NCBI RefSeq assembly: GCF_000422405.1
Contig: NZ_AULS01000006.1
Location: 1 to 64,000 of the forward strand
Source: Microbacterium luticocti DSM 19459
Lineage (GTDB): Bacteria > Actinomycetota > Actinomycetes > Actinomycetales > Microbacteriaceae
Direction of reading: 5' to 3'
Length of the DNA: 64,000 nucleotides
In this document: positions 55,385-64,000 of the stretch, piece after piece
Layout: every line of letters starts with the position of its first letter
How positions within the stretch are numbered: the first letter of the stretch is position 1
The notes under the pieces: model-generated
Seen by the model: only the letters and a program-made list of their open reading frames with translations
What the model was told of the DNA's origin: nothing
Database searches by the model: none
Position numbers and translations under genes: made by a program

Positions 55385-55470
55385 GCGCAGGAGAATCCGG
55401 CGGGGGAAGGAGAATCCGGCCCGGATTCTCCTGCTGCGGGCCGATTCTCCTGCTGCGGGCGGATTCTCCA
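55385..55470. repeat. Dispersed palindromic repeat between divergent genes
   Basis: Two forward half-sites (GCAGGAGAATCCGGC, GAAGGAGAATCCGGC) and three reverse (GGATTCTCCTGC, GATTCTCCTGC, GGATTCTCCA). It lies between divergent genes and ends about 20 bp before the -10 of the antiporter gene, so it cannot simply be a terminator. Confidence 0.85.
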
Positions 55471-55501
55471 ACTGGAGCCATCCGCCCACTACCCTGATCG
55501 C

Positions 55502-56713
55502 GTGGATGTGAGTCTGGTGCTGATCCCCCTGATGGCCGTACTGGCGCCGCTGGCGGCGCGGGGGCTCGGTCGGTGGGTGCGCATCCCCGTCGTCGTCTTC
55601 GAACTCGTGCTCGGCATCGTGATCGGACCGTCGCTGCTGGGGTGGGCCCACCCGTCGGCGTTCGTCCAGACGCTGTCGCAGTTCGGGCTGGCGATGCTCT
55701 TCTTCGTCGCCGGTACCGAGATCGACCCGACCGCCCTGCGCGGGCGCACCGGCTCGCGCGCGCTGTGGGGATGGCTCATCAGCCTCGCCGCGGGCGTGCT
55801 CGTCGGGCTCACGGCCGCGCCGGGCGAGGGTGCCGTGATCGTGGGCGTCGCACTGGCATCCACCGCACTGGGCACACTGCTGCCGGTGCTGCGGGATGCC
55901 GGTGAGCTGGGCACCGGGTTCGGACGAAGCGTCAGCGCCCTCGGCGCGGTGGGCGAGTTCGGCCCGCTCGTGGCGATCTCGGTGTTCCTCGGCAGCCGCG
56001 CGCCCGGACCCGCCACCATCGTGCTCGGCGTCTTCGCCCTGCTGGCCGCCGGCGCCATCTGGTATGCGTTCGCGGTGCCGCGCGGAGCCCTGCACCGGGT
56101 GGTCGGTGCCACGCTGCACACGTCGGGCCAGTTCGCGATGCGCGTCGTGCTGCTCATCCTCGCCGCCCTCGTCGCGCTGAGCGTCTTCCTCGACATCGAC
56201 ATGCTGCTGGGCGCCTTCACCGCCGGCATCGTGTGGCGTGTGCTCATCCGCGACGCCGCCGAATCCGACCGCCGCGAGGTCGAGAGCAAGATCGAGGCGG
56301 TCGCCTTCGGGTTCCTCGTGCCGGTCTTCTTCATCTACACCGGCATCACCTTCGACCTGCGCTCGCTCATCGCGCAGCCGATGCTGCTGCTGCTCGTGCT
56401 CGCGACCCTGGTGATCCTGCTCGTGGTCCGCGGCATCCCGTCGCTGCTGGCGGCCCCGCCCGGCTCGAGCCGACGCGACCGCCTTGCCGTCGGCCTGATG
56501 GGCGCCACCGGGCTGCCGATCATCGTCGCGGTCACGGCCATCGGCGTCGACAAGGGCATCCTCGCCGGCTCGGGCGCGGCGGTGCTGGTCGGGGCCGGGA
56601 TGCTGTCGGTCCTGCTGTTTCCGTGGTTGGCGACGACGATCCGCCGGGAGCCGGCCGGGCGGAGCCGGTTGGGATCTCGGGAGCATACCGAACCAGGCTC
56701 GGGTGAGGGGTGA
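55502..56713 (+). CDS. Cation:proton antiporter (CPA2/KefB-like, membrane domain only)
   Basis: 403 aa, about 12 helices. RIPVVVFELVLGIVIGPSLLGWAHP and FVAGTEIDPTALRGR are typical of CPA2 transporters; ALGAVGEFGPLVAISVFLG and FLVPVFFIYTGITFDLRSL follow. No TrkA-N domain is attached. It likely exchanges Na+ or K+ for protons. TACCCT (55490-55495) is six bases before GTG 55502. Confidence 0.86.
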   Translation: MDVSLVLIPLMAVLAPLAARGLGRWVRIPVVVFELVLGIVIGPSLLGWAHPSAFVQTLSQFGLAMLFFVAGTEIDPTALRGRTGSRALWGWLISLAAGVLVGLTAAPGEGAVIVGVALASTALGTLLPVLRDAGELGTGFGRSVSALGAVGEFGPLVAISVFLGSRAPGPATIVLGVFALLAAGAIWYAFAVPRGALHRVVGATLHTSGQFAMRVVLLILAALVALSVFLDIDMLLGAFTAGIVWRVLIRDAAESDRREVESKIEAVAFGFLVPVFFIYTGITFDLRSLIAQPMLLLLVLATLVILLVVRGIPSLLAAPPGSSRRDRLAVGLMGATGLPIIVAVTAIGVDKGILAGSGAAVLVGAGMLSVLLFPWLATTIRREPAGRSRLGSREHTEPGSGEG

Positions 56714-56725
56714 GCCCACCGCGGC

Positions 56726-56803
56726 CAGAGCAGGAGATTCCGGCCGGAGCAGGAGATTCCGGCGAGGATTCTCCTGCTGCGGGCCGATTCTCCTGCCGCG
56801 GGA
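56726..56803. repeat. Dispersed palindromic repeat between convergent genes
   Basis: Half-sites GCAGGAGATTCCGGCC, GCAGGAGATTCCGGC, GGATTCTCCTGC and GATTCTCCTGCC. Thirteen bp after the antiporter stop, ahead of the convergent MFS gene. Confidence 0.85.
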
Positions 56804-56838
56804 AGGTCGGGAAGCCGGAAGCCGGAAGCCGGCCGGGC

Positions 56839-58473
56839 TCAACGACCGGCGTCGGGCGCGCCGCGGATGATGATGTTGCCGGTCGTGGTGGCCACCGCGT
56901 TCGAGCCGTCGATCTCGAGGCTCTCGGCGGCGATGTCGCCGCGGTCGATCGTCTTCTTCAGCGGCACTTCCTTGACGAAGCACACCAGTACCGTCGCGAT
57001 CACCACGAGCGGCACGATGTACAAGAAGATCGGCGTGAGAGCGTCGTTGTACGCGCCCACCACGATGTCGCGGATCGGTCCCGGCAGGTCCTTGACCACC
57101 TCGGGTGTCAGGCTGTTCGTCGACTGGCCGGCACCGGTGCCGCCGGCCGGCAGCCGCTCGGTCAGCAGGTGCACCAGCCGCGTGGTGAACAGGCTGCCCA
57201 CGATCGCCGATCCCAGCGACGCGCCGATCTGCCGGAAGTAGTTGTTCGTCGACGTGGCCACGCCCACCTCGGAGTTCGGGAACGTGTTCTGCACGACCAG
57301 CACGAAGATCTGCATGCACAGCCCGAGGCCCAGGCCCATGACACCCAGGTACACGCACATGATCCACACCGGCAGCGTGCTGGTCATGGTCGACAGCAGC
57401 AGCATGCCCCCGGCGGTGACCAGCGTTCCCGCGATCGGCGCCCACTTGTAGCGCCCGGTGCGGCTGACCAGCGCCCCCGAGACGATCGAGGCCACCAACA
57501 CGGTTCCCATCATCGGGATCATGAGCAGCCCCGACTGCGTGGCGTCGGCGCCGGTGACCATCTGCAGGTACGTCGGGATGTACCCCAGCGCACCGAACAT
57601 CGCCACTCCGATCACCAAGCCGGCCGCGGTCATCAGGTTGAAGTTCAGCTTGCGGAACAGGTGCAGCGGCATCACCGGCTCGGCGGCGCGCAGCTCGACG
57701 ATCACGAACAGCACCGCGGCGACCACGGTGCCGACGATCAGCCCGATGATCTGCGGCGAGCCCCACGGGTAGCCGTGCGGCTCGTCGTGTCCGCCCCAGG
57801 TGCTGATCAGCACGATGCCGGTGGATGCCAGGGCCAGCAGCGCGATGCCGAGCACATCCAGGCGCACCTTGCGCTTCGGCCCGGCCGGCAGGTGCAGGAA
57901 CACCGCGGCGGCGACGATCGCGAGCAGGCCGAGGGGGATGTTCATCCACAGTCCCCACCGCCAGCTGAGGTCGTCGGTGAACCATCCGCCCAGCAGCGGC
58001 CCGGCCACCGACGAGATCGCGAACACGCCGCCCATGATGCCCATGTAGCGGCCGCGCTCGCGGGCCGGAACCACGTCGGCGATGATCGCCTGCGACAGGA
58101 TCATCAGGCCGCCGCCACCCAGGCCCTGCACGCCACGGCCGATGATCAGCCAGGTCATGTCCTGGGCCCATCCGCCGATGATCGAGCCGAGGATGAACAC
58201 CGTGATCGCGGCGATGAAGATGCCCTTGCGTCCGATCAGGTCGCCCAGCTTGCCGTAGACCGGCAGCATGATCGTCGACGCGAGGATGTAGATCGTGATG
58301 ACCCAGCTCATCTCGTCGACCCCGTCGAGGTCGCCGACGATGGTGGGCAGGGCGGTCGAGAAGATGGTCTGGTCGAGCGATGCCAGCAGCATCGTGACCA
58401 TGAGGCCGGCGAACACCAGCAGCACGTTGCGCGTGTGGTGGGGGTCGGTGGCGGGTTCGGGCGTCGTGCTCAT
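56839..58473 (-). CDS. MFS drug exporter, DHA2 (14-helix) family
   Basis: 544 aa, 14 helices. Motifs: LDQTIFSTALPTIVGDL at helix 1, GKLGDLIGRKGIF (motif A) and RGVQGLGGGGLMILSQAIIADVVPARERGRYMG. The C-terminal domain ends in a hydrophilic tail. Likely proton-driven multidrug or metabolite efflux; no regulator is adjacent. CGAAAGG precedes ATG 58473. The upstream 218 bp to 58692 holds no other gene. Confidence 0.92.
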   Translation of the reverse strand: MSTTPEPATDPHHTRNVLLVFAGLMVTMLLASLDQTIFSTALPTIVGDLDGVDEMSWVITIYILASTIMLPVYGKLGDLIGRKGIFIAAITVFILGSIIGGWAQDMTWLIIGRGVQGLGGGGLMILSQAIIADVVPARERGRYMGIMGGVFAISSVAGPLLGGWFTDDLSWRWGLWMNIPLGLLAIVAAAVFLHLPAGPKRKVRLDVLGIALLALASTGIVLISTWGGHDEPHGYPWGSPQIIGLIVGTVVAAVLFVIVELRAAEPVMPLHLFRKLNFNLMTAAGLVIGVAMFGALGYIPTYLQMVTGADATQSGLLMIPMMGTVLVASIVSGALVSRTGRYKWAPIAGTLVTAGGMLLLSTMTSTLPVWIMCVYLGVMGLGLGLCMQIFVLVVQNTFPNSEVGVATSTNNYFRQIGASLGSAIVGSLFTTRLVHLLTERLPAGGTGAGQSTNSLTPEVVKDLPGPIRDIVVGAYNDALTPIFLYIVPLVVIATVLVCFVKEVPLKKTIDRGDIAAESLEIDGSNAVATTTGNIIIRGAPDAGR

Positions 58474-58691
58474 GGGTGCCTTTCGCGGGTGTCGGGACCG
58501 TCCGCCCGGGATGTGGCATCCACCCGGGTGCAGGCAAGCGGGGACCGCAGAAGTCTGCACCCCTGCCCGGGTCGGCGCAAGCACCGACGACGAACGCGTG
58601 CCATGGCTCGGCACGGGTGCGGTGCCACGGTTCGTGACGGATTCATAGGTGCGCAAACCGCACTGTCAGAGACCGGGCCTATGGTGTCGCC

Positions 58692-59384
58692 ATGCTCGAT
58701 GACACCGACGTCGACGCCCCCGTCGAGATCTCACCGGCGCAGCTGCGCAGCCTCAGCGACGAGCTGCAGCGGTTCCTGCTGCCGTACCGGTTCGGCCTGC
58801 AGGAGGTGGCGACCAAGATCGACATCCTGCGTGACGAGTTCCTGTACCTGCACGACTACAACCCGATCGAGCACGTCTCCAGCCGGGTCAAGTCTCCGGA
58901 CAGCATCGTCGACAAGGTGGGGCGCAAGGGCATCGAGCCCGACTTCGACAGCATCCGTCGCCGTATCACCGACATCGCCGGCATCCGCATCACAACGAGC
59001 TTCACCGCCGACGCGTACCGGCTGTTCGACCTGCTCACCGCGCAGGCCGACATCTCGGTGCAGCGCGTGAAGGACTACATCGCCCGGCCCAAACCGAACG
59101 GATACAAGAGCCTGCACGCGGTGGTGCAGGTGCCGGTGTTCCTGTCGACGGGACCGGTCGACGTGCCCGTCGAGGTGCAGTTCCGCACGATCGCGATGGA
59201 CTTCTGGGCGAGCCTGGAACACAAGATCCACTACAAGTACCGGCAGCAGGTGCCGCCCGAGCTACTGGCCGAGTTGAAGGATGCCGCCGACTCGGCCGCC
59301 GTGCTCGATGAGCGCATGGAGCGGCTGCACCGGGAGCTGCACGAGGGGCCGCGTCCGCAGGATCCGCGGCTGCTCACCGTCTGA
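58692..59384 (+). CDS. Small alarmone synthetase (GTP pyrophosphokinase, RelA/SpoT synthetase domain only)
   Basis: 230 aa. The synthetase core is visible: VSSRVKSPDSIVDKVGRKG, RITDIAGIRITTSF, DYIARPKPNGYKSLHAVVQVPV, VEVQFRTIAMDFWASLEHKIHYKY. There is no hydrolase, TGS or ACT domain, so it only makes (p)ppGpp or pGpp. TATGGT (58680-58685) is six bases before ATG 58692 (leaderless). Confidence 0.95.
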   Translation: MLDDTDVDAPVEISPAQLRSLSDELQRFLLPYRFGLQEVATKIDILRDEFLYLHDYNPIEHVSSRVKSPDSIVDKVGRKGIEPDFDSIRRRITDIAGIRITTSFTADAYRLFDLLTAQADISVQRVKDYIARPKPNGYKSLHAVVQVPVFLSTGPVDVPVEVQFRTIAMDFWASLEHKIHYKYRQQVPPELLAELKDAADSAAVLDERMERLHRELHEGPRPQDPRLLTV

Positions 59385-59431
59385 CCTGACTTCACACAGG
59401 AATCCGCGAGGCGCGAAAGCAGGATGGTGAT

Positions 59432-59776
59432 TCAATGTCCCGTTGCCTGACCATATAGGGCCGCGGCGAGAAAGTATCCAACAAGTATGAGAAGAGCGCC
59501 CAGGGCAGGGACCCAGGTGAAGTCACGGTCGGTGCGGAGGCTTCCAATGCAAGCGACAAGAGTACTCGCAAAGGACACGCTCACGATACCTAGATAGAGT
59601 GTATTGGCAATTCCGGCTGCCTGCCAGTTACACTGGCTTCCACACCTCTCGCCTGTACTGAAATGTATCCACCACCACGCGACGCCGGTGATTCCGAGCG
59701 CGAAGAACTGGAGTGAGGACATTGCCAGGACCGCCAGAAGTGCGTGCTTCGGCTGTCTGTGAGAGCATTTATTCAT
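59432..59776 (-). CDS. Small membrane protein, three helices, unknown
   Basis: 114 aa. Cys-containing N-terminus (MNKCSHRQPKH), then hydrophobic stretches LLAVLAMSSLQFFALGITGVAWWW, LYLGIVSVSFASTLVACIG and VPALGALLILVGYFLAAALYG. Unrecognised. Low-GC codon use like the cutinase gene 14 bp upstream, suggesting joint transfer and co-transcription. Confidence 0.55.
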   Translation of the reverse strand: MNKCSHRQPKHALLAVLAMSSLQFFALGITGVAWWWIHFSTGERCGSQCNWQAAGIANTLYLGIVSVSFASTLVACIGSLRTDRDFTWVPALGALLILVGYFLAAALYGQATGH

Positions 59777-59790
59777 CTTCACAGATTCGC

Positions 59791-60652
59791 TCACCGCGTG
59801 TCGGTTATCAGATAATACATCCAATTGTATGCATCCTCGGCCTTCGAAGTGTATGCGTTGTGGGCTGACGCGTCCCAAAGGCCGGCGATTGGATTCCTGC
59901 AAGCCCAGTCGTCCTTGTTGCAGTATGCCCGCACTCGGGGATAGTGCTTGGGTGTTGCAATCGTCGGATTATCGTACGACCATCCGAAGTATGTATAGCT
60001 GTTATTGATGGTCGTGGTCTGCGCGTCCGTGCGATGGAAGACCCCCGTCGATGAGGTTACCCCCTTTGCGTTATATGTTTGCTTAGAGTTGGTCGACGGA
60101 TCTCCGTAGACGACAGCACCCTTGATGGCAAGCGCCGTCGACGTACCAGCAAGATTGTAGAGAGTGTGCGTCACGATGTCCGCGCCACCAGAATGGCCCG
60201 CAAGGAATATGTGTGGAACGACTGAACATTCGCTCACGATCGATTGGATTTCCTGCGTTAGTAAGTTCATTCCTTCGTTGACGCGTGCCGCGTAGAAGTT
60301 ATCACCCGAACTAAGGTTTGCATTCCAGGCGAGGCTCTCGGTCCACACAGGAAATGGCGAGAGAGACTTGAATTCTGAAACAAGGGGTTCAAGCTGGGCA
60401 CCGTTGCCGCCGGAAAGCCAGACGCGTCCATTCTGTGGGTTTGTTTCGGGATGGCGCGTTGATGCCACGCACAGTGATCAGGACGGCAAATGTGGCGCAC
60501 TTGCCAGACGATGTCTTTGCCGAAGCGGCCGAAGGAACACCCACCTGGGCTAATAATGCTATGCATGCTGCAACACTGAATAGAAACATTCTGACTGCGC
60601 CTTTACTCACTACACCCTGCTCGTCCGTCCCTTTCGGGGCGCCTGAAACCAT
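59791..60652 (-). pseudogene. Cutinase-family secreted serine esterase, frameshifted
   Basis: The N-terminal part (from about 60652 or the internal ATG 60589) encodes a signal peptide (MFLFSVAACIALLAQVGVPSAASA) and GKCATFAVLITVRGINAP. The rest is in another frame from about 60468: NPQNGRVWLSGGNGAQL, nucleophile FLAGHSGGAD, YGDP and C-terminal AYCNKDDWACRN...SAHNAY with the Asp and His of cutinases. One base change near 60440-60470 would join them. Either a real mutation or a sequencing error. Markedly lower GC than the genome. 60653-60922 contains no further gene I can support. Confidence 0.65.
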
Positions 60653-60922
60653 ACTGCGAAGGCCCTCTTGGTTCAAGAGCAGTAGACGCTCGCATGGTGA
60701 TCTACGCGCGTAATGTTCAGTGTGGCCACCTCTTGCTCTCATGTCAAGAGCTCGACGAGACTCAGTCTGCCTCGATCTTTCGTCGGGCTGTTGAGTCGTC
60801 GCGTTGGGCGTCGTTGCCGGGGTCGTGGTGCTGATTTTGGCGTGCGGGTATGACAGTGGCCGCGTTGCGCTGCGGTGGCGGGTCTCCGGTCTTGGTCGTG
60901 ATGGTCGGCGGGATTGATGTCC

Positions 60923-62425
60923 TCAGCCGGAGGGTGCGGGCAGGGCGCGGATCTTGTGGATCCCGGCGAGCATGGTGGCCGCCCAGCGGGTCCGGTTCGA
61001 GAAGTGCAGGATCGTGCGTCGTCCGTGGCGGGCGATGGTCGCTGGGATCGTGAACAGCCGGTGCCTGAGGCGTTTGGGTTCCCACCGTCTGGCCTCATGC
61101 GTCGGGTGGGCGAGGATGCCGGTCCAGGCGAGTAGGTCGCTCGCGAGGGCGACGATGGCGCACCAGATCCGGTTCTGGTCGAACCCGTGCAGGGGCAGGT
61201 TGCGCAGCCCGGTGTCTTTGGCGTGCCGGATGCGGTCCTCGCAGCGGGCCCGGCGGCGATGCCGCAGCTCGAGTTGCTGCAGTTGGCCTCTCCTGCTGTT
61301 GGTGGCGAACGCGGTCAGCCGGTACCCGTCGACGTCATCGAACCGGAGCTGCGCTCCGGGGTGGGGGCGTTCTCGCCGGACGATCACGCGCATGTCTTTC
61401 GGCCACCCGTCCAGGTCGAGGATCCCGGTCAGTTCCGCGACCGCGGCCCCGTCACGGACATCGCCATCGGCGTCGAGCGCGGGTTCCCACGCATTGTGGT
61501 CGGTGAGGAGCCGGTAGAGCTCGGGGGTGTGGAACGGGAGCGTGTATCCGACCGAGTACGACAACCTGCGCTTGGTGAGCCAGGTGACAAACTCCTTCGT
61601 CCCGCCGGCACCGTCGGCGCGGATCAGCACGCTCTTCCCCGGCCGGGAGGCGCCGCCGGGCAGTTGCTTCAGCGCGTCCTTGACGACGTCGATGTGATCG
61701 GCCGCGGTGTTCGACCCCGCGTTCCCTGGCCGGAGTTTGACCGCGAGCATCTCCCCCGTGCCGGACGTGCCGTGATCGGCGAACGCGATCAACGGATGGA
61801 ACCCGAACCCGCGTTTGAACGTCGCAGCCGCCTGTTCCTTCTCCGAGTGCGCGGTCAGCAGCGTCGCATCCAGATCGATCACCAACGGCGCGTCCGTACT
61901 GGTCGCAGCATCGGGTGCGTGTGTGTCGGCCAACACCCACGCCCTCTCCCTCGCTGCTCGCCGAGCGGAATCGATCGCGGCCAGGGCACGCACCGGGTCC
62001 GCGGCGAGGGCCGTGATCGTGCGGGACACGGTCGGATCCGACGCGACCAGACCGTAGACGCCTGGTTCGGTGCGGACGGTCGCGATGTCGCTGAGCGCGT
62101 CGCCGCCCAGGGCGAGCGTGACCGCGAGGTCGAGGACAACCTTGCCCGGCTCGTGCTTGGCCATCGGTTTCCGCCACGGCCCCAGCGCTTCGGACAGTGC
62201 CCGGTCCAGGCCCGTCGCACGGATCGCCTCGGTCAGCAGCACCCCGCCCGCATAACCGATCGCGGACACCGCCGCAGCATCAACACGGACACGGGAAACG
62301 CTCCGGTATTCTTCACCCTGAAGGTGCTCCTCGAACTGAGAGAACTGGCTTCTAGACAATCCCAATTCTCCCAGATCAGGAGCACTTTCCACGTCTACAC
62401 CACCACACCACGGGCCATCAACCAC
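60923..62425 (-). CDS. IS1380-family transposase
   Basis: About 500 aa. DDE-type transposase with VLADTHAPDAATSTDAPLVIDLDATLLTAHSEKEQAAATFKRGFGFHPLIAF (first Asp) and later VLIRADGAGGTKEFVTWL (second Asp); C-terminal CEDRIRHAKDTGLRNLPLHGFDQN carries the Glu. The true start may be downstream of the GTG at 62425. The frame appears intact. I could not place the terminal inverted repeats with confidence. Confidence 0.9.
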   Translation of the reverse strand: MVDGPWCGGVDVESAPDLGELGLSRSQFSQFEEHLQGEEYRSVSRVRVDAAAVSAIGYAGGVLLTEAIRATGLDRALSEALGPWRKPMAKHEPGKVVLDLAVTLALGGDALSDIATVRTEPGVYGLVASDPTVSRTITALAADPVRALAAIDSARRAARERAWVLADTHAPDAATSTDAPLVIDLDATLLTAHSEKEQAAATFKRGFGFHPLIAFADHGTSGTGEMLAVKLRPGNAGSNTAADHIDVVKDALKQLPGGASRPGKSVLIRADGAGGTKEFVTWLTKRRLSYSVGYTLPFHTPELYRLLTDHNAWEPALDADGDVRDGAAVAELTGILDLDGWPKDMRVIVRRERPHPGAQLRFDDVDGYRLTAFATNSRRGQLQQLELRHRRRARCEDRIRHAKDTGLRNLPLHGFDQNRIWCAIVALASDLLAWTGILAHPTHEARRWEPKRLRHRLFTIPATIARHGRRTILHFSNRTRWAATMLAGIHKIRALPAPSG

Positions 62426-62841
62426 GAAAGCCCGAGGCTAGCCGACCAAACGGTATCAGCCAGACTCGCCATACCCACTGCGGTGTGCCGTCGCAGAGCG
62501 CCGCCTCGGCGACTCCGCGGCCCTCAACATACGGCCAGGGAGCGTTCAACCTGTCCATCACATGATCTTGGAGGACGGAGGCGACCTCCACGGAAAGAGC
62601 CGGCCGGTCAGATACGTCGCCCGCGAGTGAAGTGATGTTCCTGTCGTACAGCAAGACAACCTGCGTTTCTCGGTCTTCTGGGACCCAGTCTCGCCAATCA
62701 GGAATCGTTGTCTCCACAACTGTGTCCGGAGCCCGATCCAACACGGCGAGCTGAAGCCGAATGCCCGGGTGAAGGGCATTGGAGAGTCAGCGAAAACGTC
62801 TGGCAGGACGTCTGCCACCGAGAGTAGGCGGCTCATCCACG
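62418..62841 (-). pseudogene. Broken gene of unknown function next to the IS1380 element
   Basis: Two frames appear to belong together: MSRLLSVADVLPDVFADSP (from about 62836) and then RLQLAVLDRAPDTVVETTIPDWRDWVPEDRE in a second frame from about 62760, needing one frameshift. The C-terminus (WVWRVWLIPFG...) runs into the transposase start region, so the 3' end was probably cut by the insertion. No family recognised. Confidence 0.4.
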
Positions 62842-62854
62842 CGATTTTACACTT

Positions 62855-62935
62855 TGCGGAGAACGTCGGAGGATCGCGCCCTCTTCGGAGGGATCGGGCC
62901 GAATCCTCCGAACCTGACGCGATCCTCCGAACCCT
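62855..62935. repeat. Variant palindromic repeat (GGAGGAT / ATCCTCC type)
   Basis: Forward half-sites TCGGAGGATCGCG and TCGGAGGGATCGGG, reverse half-sites GAATCCTCCGAA and CGATCCTCCGAA. Same forward-forward-reverse-reverse plan and size as the AGGAGAATCC family, but a different half-site sequence. Between the broken gene and the 63009 gene. Confidence 0.65.
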
Positions 62936-63008
62936 GTGGGGGCAGCCCGGGCCGGCGACCCGGCCCGGCCCGTGACCCGGGGTGCGGCGGCGTCGGTATC
63001 CTGGCCGG

Positions 63009-63491
63009 GTGCAGGTGGCCGAGATGCTGGATGCCACGAGGCGGCGTCTGGCGGACGTTCCGCTCGAGCGGCTCGGCGAGCTGGTGCCGGCCCGGCGCGT
63101 GCTCGGGGTCCGTCGCGCCGCACGCATCGTGCCGGCCGGGAGCGCCTGGCACCTGGGCGTGCTGCTGTTGACCGGCGACGGGGTGCTCGCCACGGGCGAC
63201 ATCCTGCGGGCGCGCGCCGAGGTGCGCCGCGGCTTCACCGCCGAATCCCAGCGTGAACGGGCGGCCCTGGCCGCCGCGGCGCGCCGCGGCGGGTTCGCCG
63301 AGGGCGAGACCGTGCACCTGGGCTGGACGGTGATCGACCTCGACGTGCTCGCGCGCACCGGAGCATCCGGTCCCCTACGCATGGTCGACGGTGTGCCGCA
63401 GATCCGCTGGAGTCGCACCGGCGGCCTCGCGCCGTTGCAGGGCTACCTCGACGATCGCATCGCGCTGTTGAGTCATCCGGCACCCGACTGA
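63009..63491 (+). CDS. Hypothetical actinobacterial protein
   Basis: 160 aa, soluble. Reads VAEMLDATRRRLADVPLERLGELVPARRVLGVRRAARIVPAGSAWHLGVLLLTGDGVLATGDILRAR. Domain not recognised. GTG 63009 lies six bases after TATCCT (62997-63002), the leaderless pattern, which supports this start. It precedes glgX by 84 bp. Confidence 0.65.
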   Translation: MQVAEMLDATRRRLADVPLERLGELVPARRVLGVRRAARIVPAGSAWHLGVLLLTGDGVLATGDILRARAEVRRGFTAESQRERAALAAAARRGGFAEGETVHLGWTVIDLDVLARTGASGPLRMVDGVPQIRWSRTGGLAPLQGYLDDRIALLSHPAPD

Positions 63492-63575
63492 GCCCGTGAC
63501 ACACACGCCCGGCCACGGCCGGAACGGCGCCGCGCCCCCGGCAGGGTAGCCTGAGACGGACAGAGGAGGATGCCG

Positions 63576-64000
63576 GTGGAGACGTGGCCCGGAACGGCCT
63601 ACCCCCTGGGTGCCACGTACGACGGCAACGGGACCAACTTCGCGCTGTTCAGCGGTGGGGCCGAGCGTGTCGAGCTGTGCCTGTTCGGCAAGGGCGGCGC
63701 CGAGACCCGTGTCGACCTCGTCGACGTCGACGCCTACGTCTGGCACGCCTACGTTCCCCACATCGCGCCGGGCCAGCGCTACGGCTATCGCGTGCACGGG
63801 CCGTACGATCCGGCGACCGGCCGACGGTTCAACCCGAACAAGCTGCTCATCGACCCCTACGCGAAGGCCACCTCCGGCCGCACCCGATGGGGCCAGTCGC
63901 TGTTCGGCCACGACCTCGCCGACCCCGCGGTGCGCAACGACGACGACTCGGCCGCGGCGATGATGAAGAGCGTCGTGGTCAACCCCTACTTCGACTGGGG
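63576..64000 (+). CDS. glgX: Glycogen debranching enzyme, N-terminal part (runs off window)
   Basis: The visible 141 codons read WPGTAYPLGATYDGNGTNFALFSGGAERVELCLF, then WHAYVPHIAPGQRYGYRVHGPYDPATGRRFNPNKLLIDPYAKA, the CBM48 domain and start of the GH13_11 isoamylase/GlgX family. It debranches glycogen or malto-oligosaccharides. GTG 63576 is chosen because AGAGGAGG (63562-63569) then has six-base spacing; ATG 63570 would abut it. TAGCCT at 63546-63551 may be the -10. Confidence 0.93.
   Translation, partial: METWPGTAYPLGATYDGNGTNFALFSGGAERVELCLFGKGGAETRVDLVDVDAYVWHAYVPHIAPGQRYGYRVHGPYDPATGRRFNPNKLLIDPYAKATSGRTRWGQSLFGHDLADPAVRNDDDSAAAMMKSVVVNPYFDW

Noticed and set aside
54596..58537. A 1313-codon minus-strand frame running from paiB through the antiporter to the MFS gene
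   Set aside because: Only its 3' end (paiB, from 55210) is real; the rest is antisense to the antiporter and out of frame with the MFS gene. It is open only because of high GC.
60739..61098. Small minus-strand frames between the cutinase and the transposase
   Set aside because: His/Pro/Thr-rich translations overlap each other in two frames with no start signal; probably non-coding IS-end sequence.
60739..62560. Exact ends of the IS1380 element
   Set aside because: Short matches such as GGTCGGC near both sides were seen, but no convincing inverted repeat with target duplication, so no boundaries are given.

Overview
GC-rich (roughly 70%) actinobacterial chromosome segment. The mycothiol-type arsenate reductase, CtaD, CoaBC, GlgX, ROK/NanE sugar catabolism, ESX-type (type VII) effectors and an LAFTG cell-wall sorting signal point to Actinomycetota. 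The habitual use of GGATGCC/GCATCC in coding regions is a style I associate with Microbacteriaceae, most likely Microbacterium. The genus is an inference; there is no rRNA or other marker here to prove it. I saw no tRNA, rRNA or CRISPR array.

Layout. 1-590: tail of an IS256-type transposase and two copies of an intergenic palindromic repeat. 588-6921: housekeeping block (UPF0126/TRIC-like channel, DUF72, arsenate reductase, SGNH hydrolase, cytochrome oxidase subunit I, YeiH-type exporter with divergent LysR regulator). 6985-17146: a sialic acid locus: CE7 esterase and GntR regulator on the minus strand, then binding protein, permease, fused permease-ATPase, ATPase, NanA, NanK and NanE on the plus strand. 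17159-28900: MgtC-like protein, large LuxR-type ATPase regulator, a 1258-aa DUF11 surface protein with a probable ATT start, small membrane proteins, FUSC exporter, ManA and a FAD monooxygenase. 28869-34206: a type VII polymorphic toxin locus (YbaB, EspC-like, ADP-ribosyltransferase effector, immunity) followed by an array of solo toxin and immunity cassettes, several broken, bracketed by a 32-bp direct repeat. 34503-43906: CoaBC, NRDE protein, a large secreted sialidase with its own GntR neighbour, secreted esterase, TM2 protein and lipoprotein. 44095-54465: a defence block: an apparently catalytically dead methylase-like protein, HsdM, HsdS, lipoprotein, VapBC, HsdR, then a zeta-like kinase with a ParD-like antitoxin. 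54596-59384: PaiB-like protein, antiporter, MFS exporter, small alarmone synthetase. 59432-62841: AT-richer patch with a frameshifted cutinase, an IS1380-type transposase and a broken gene. The window ends in glgX.

How parts work together. The secreted sialidase (36699) would release sialic acid, the ABC system (8928-14450) import it, and NanA/NanK/NanE convert it to GlcNAc-6-phosphate. Both promoters carry the same operator core (ACATC-N-GAYGT), so they probably form one regulon. NagA and NagB are not in the window.

General signals that cross gene boundaries: (i) at least 15 genes have TANNNT placed 6-7 nt before ATG/GTG, the geometry of leaderless transcripts; (ii) a family of forward-forward-reverse-reverse palindromic repeats built on AGGAG/CTCCT; (iii) strong enrichment of GGATGC/GCATCC inside genes.
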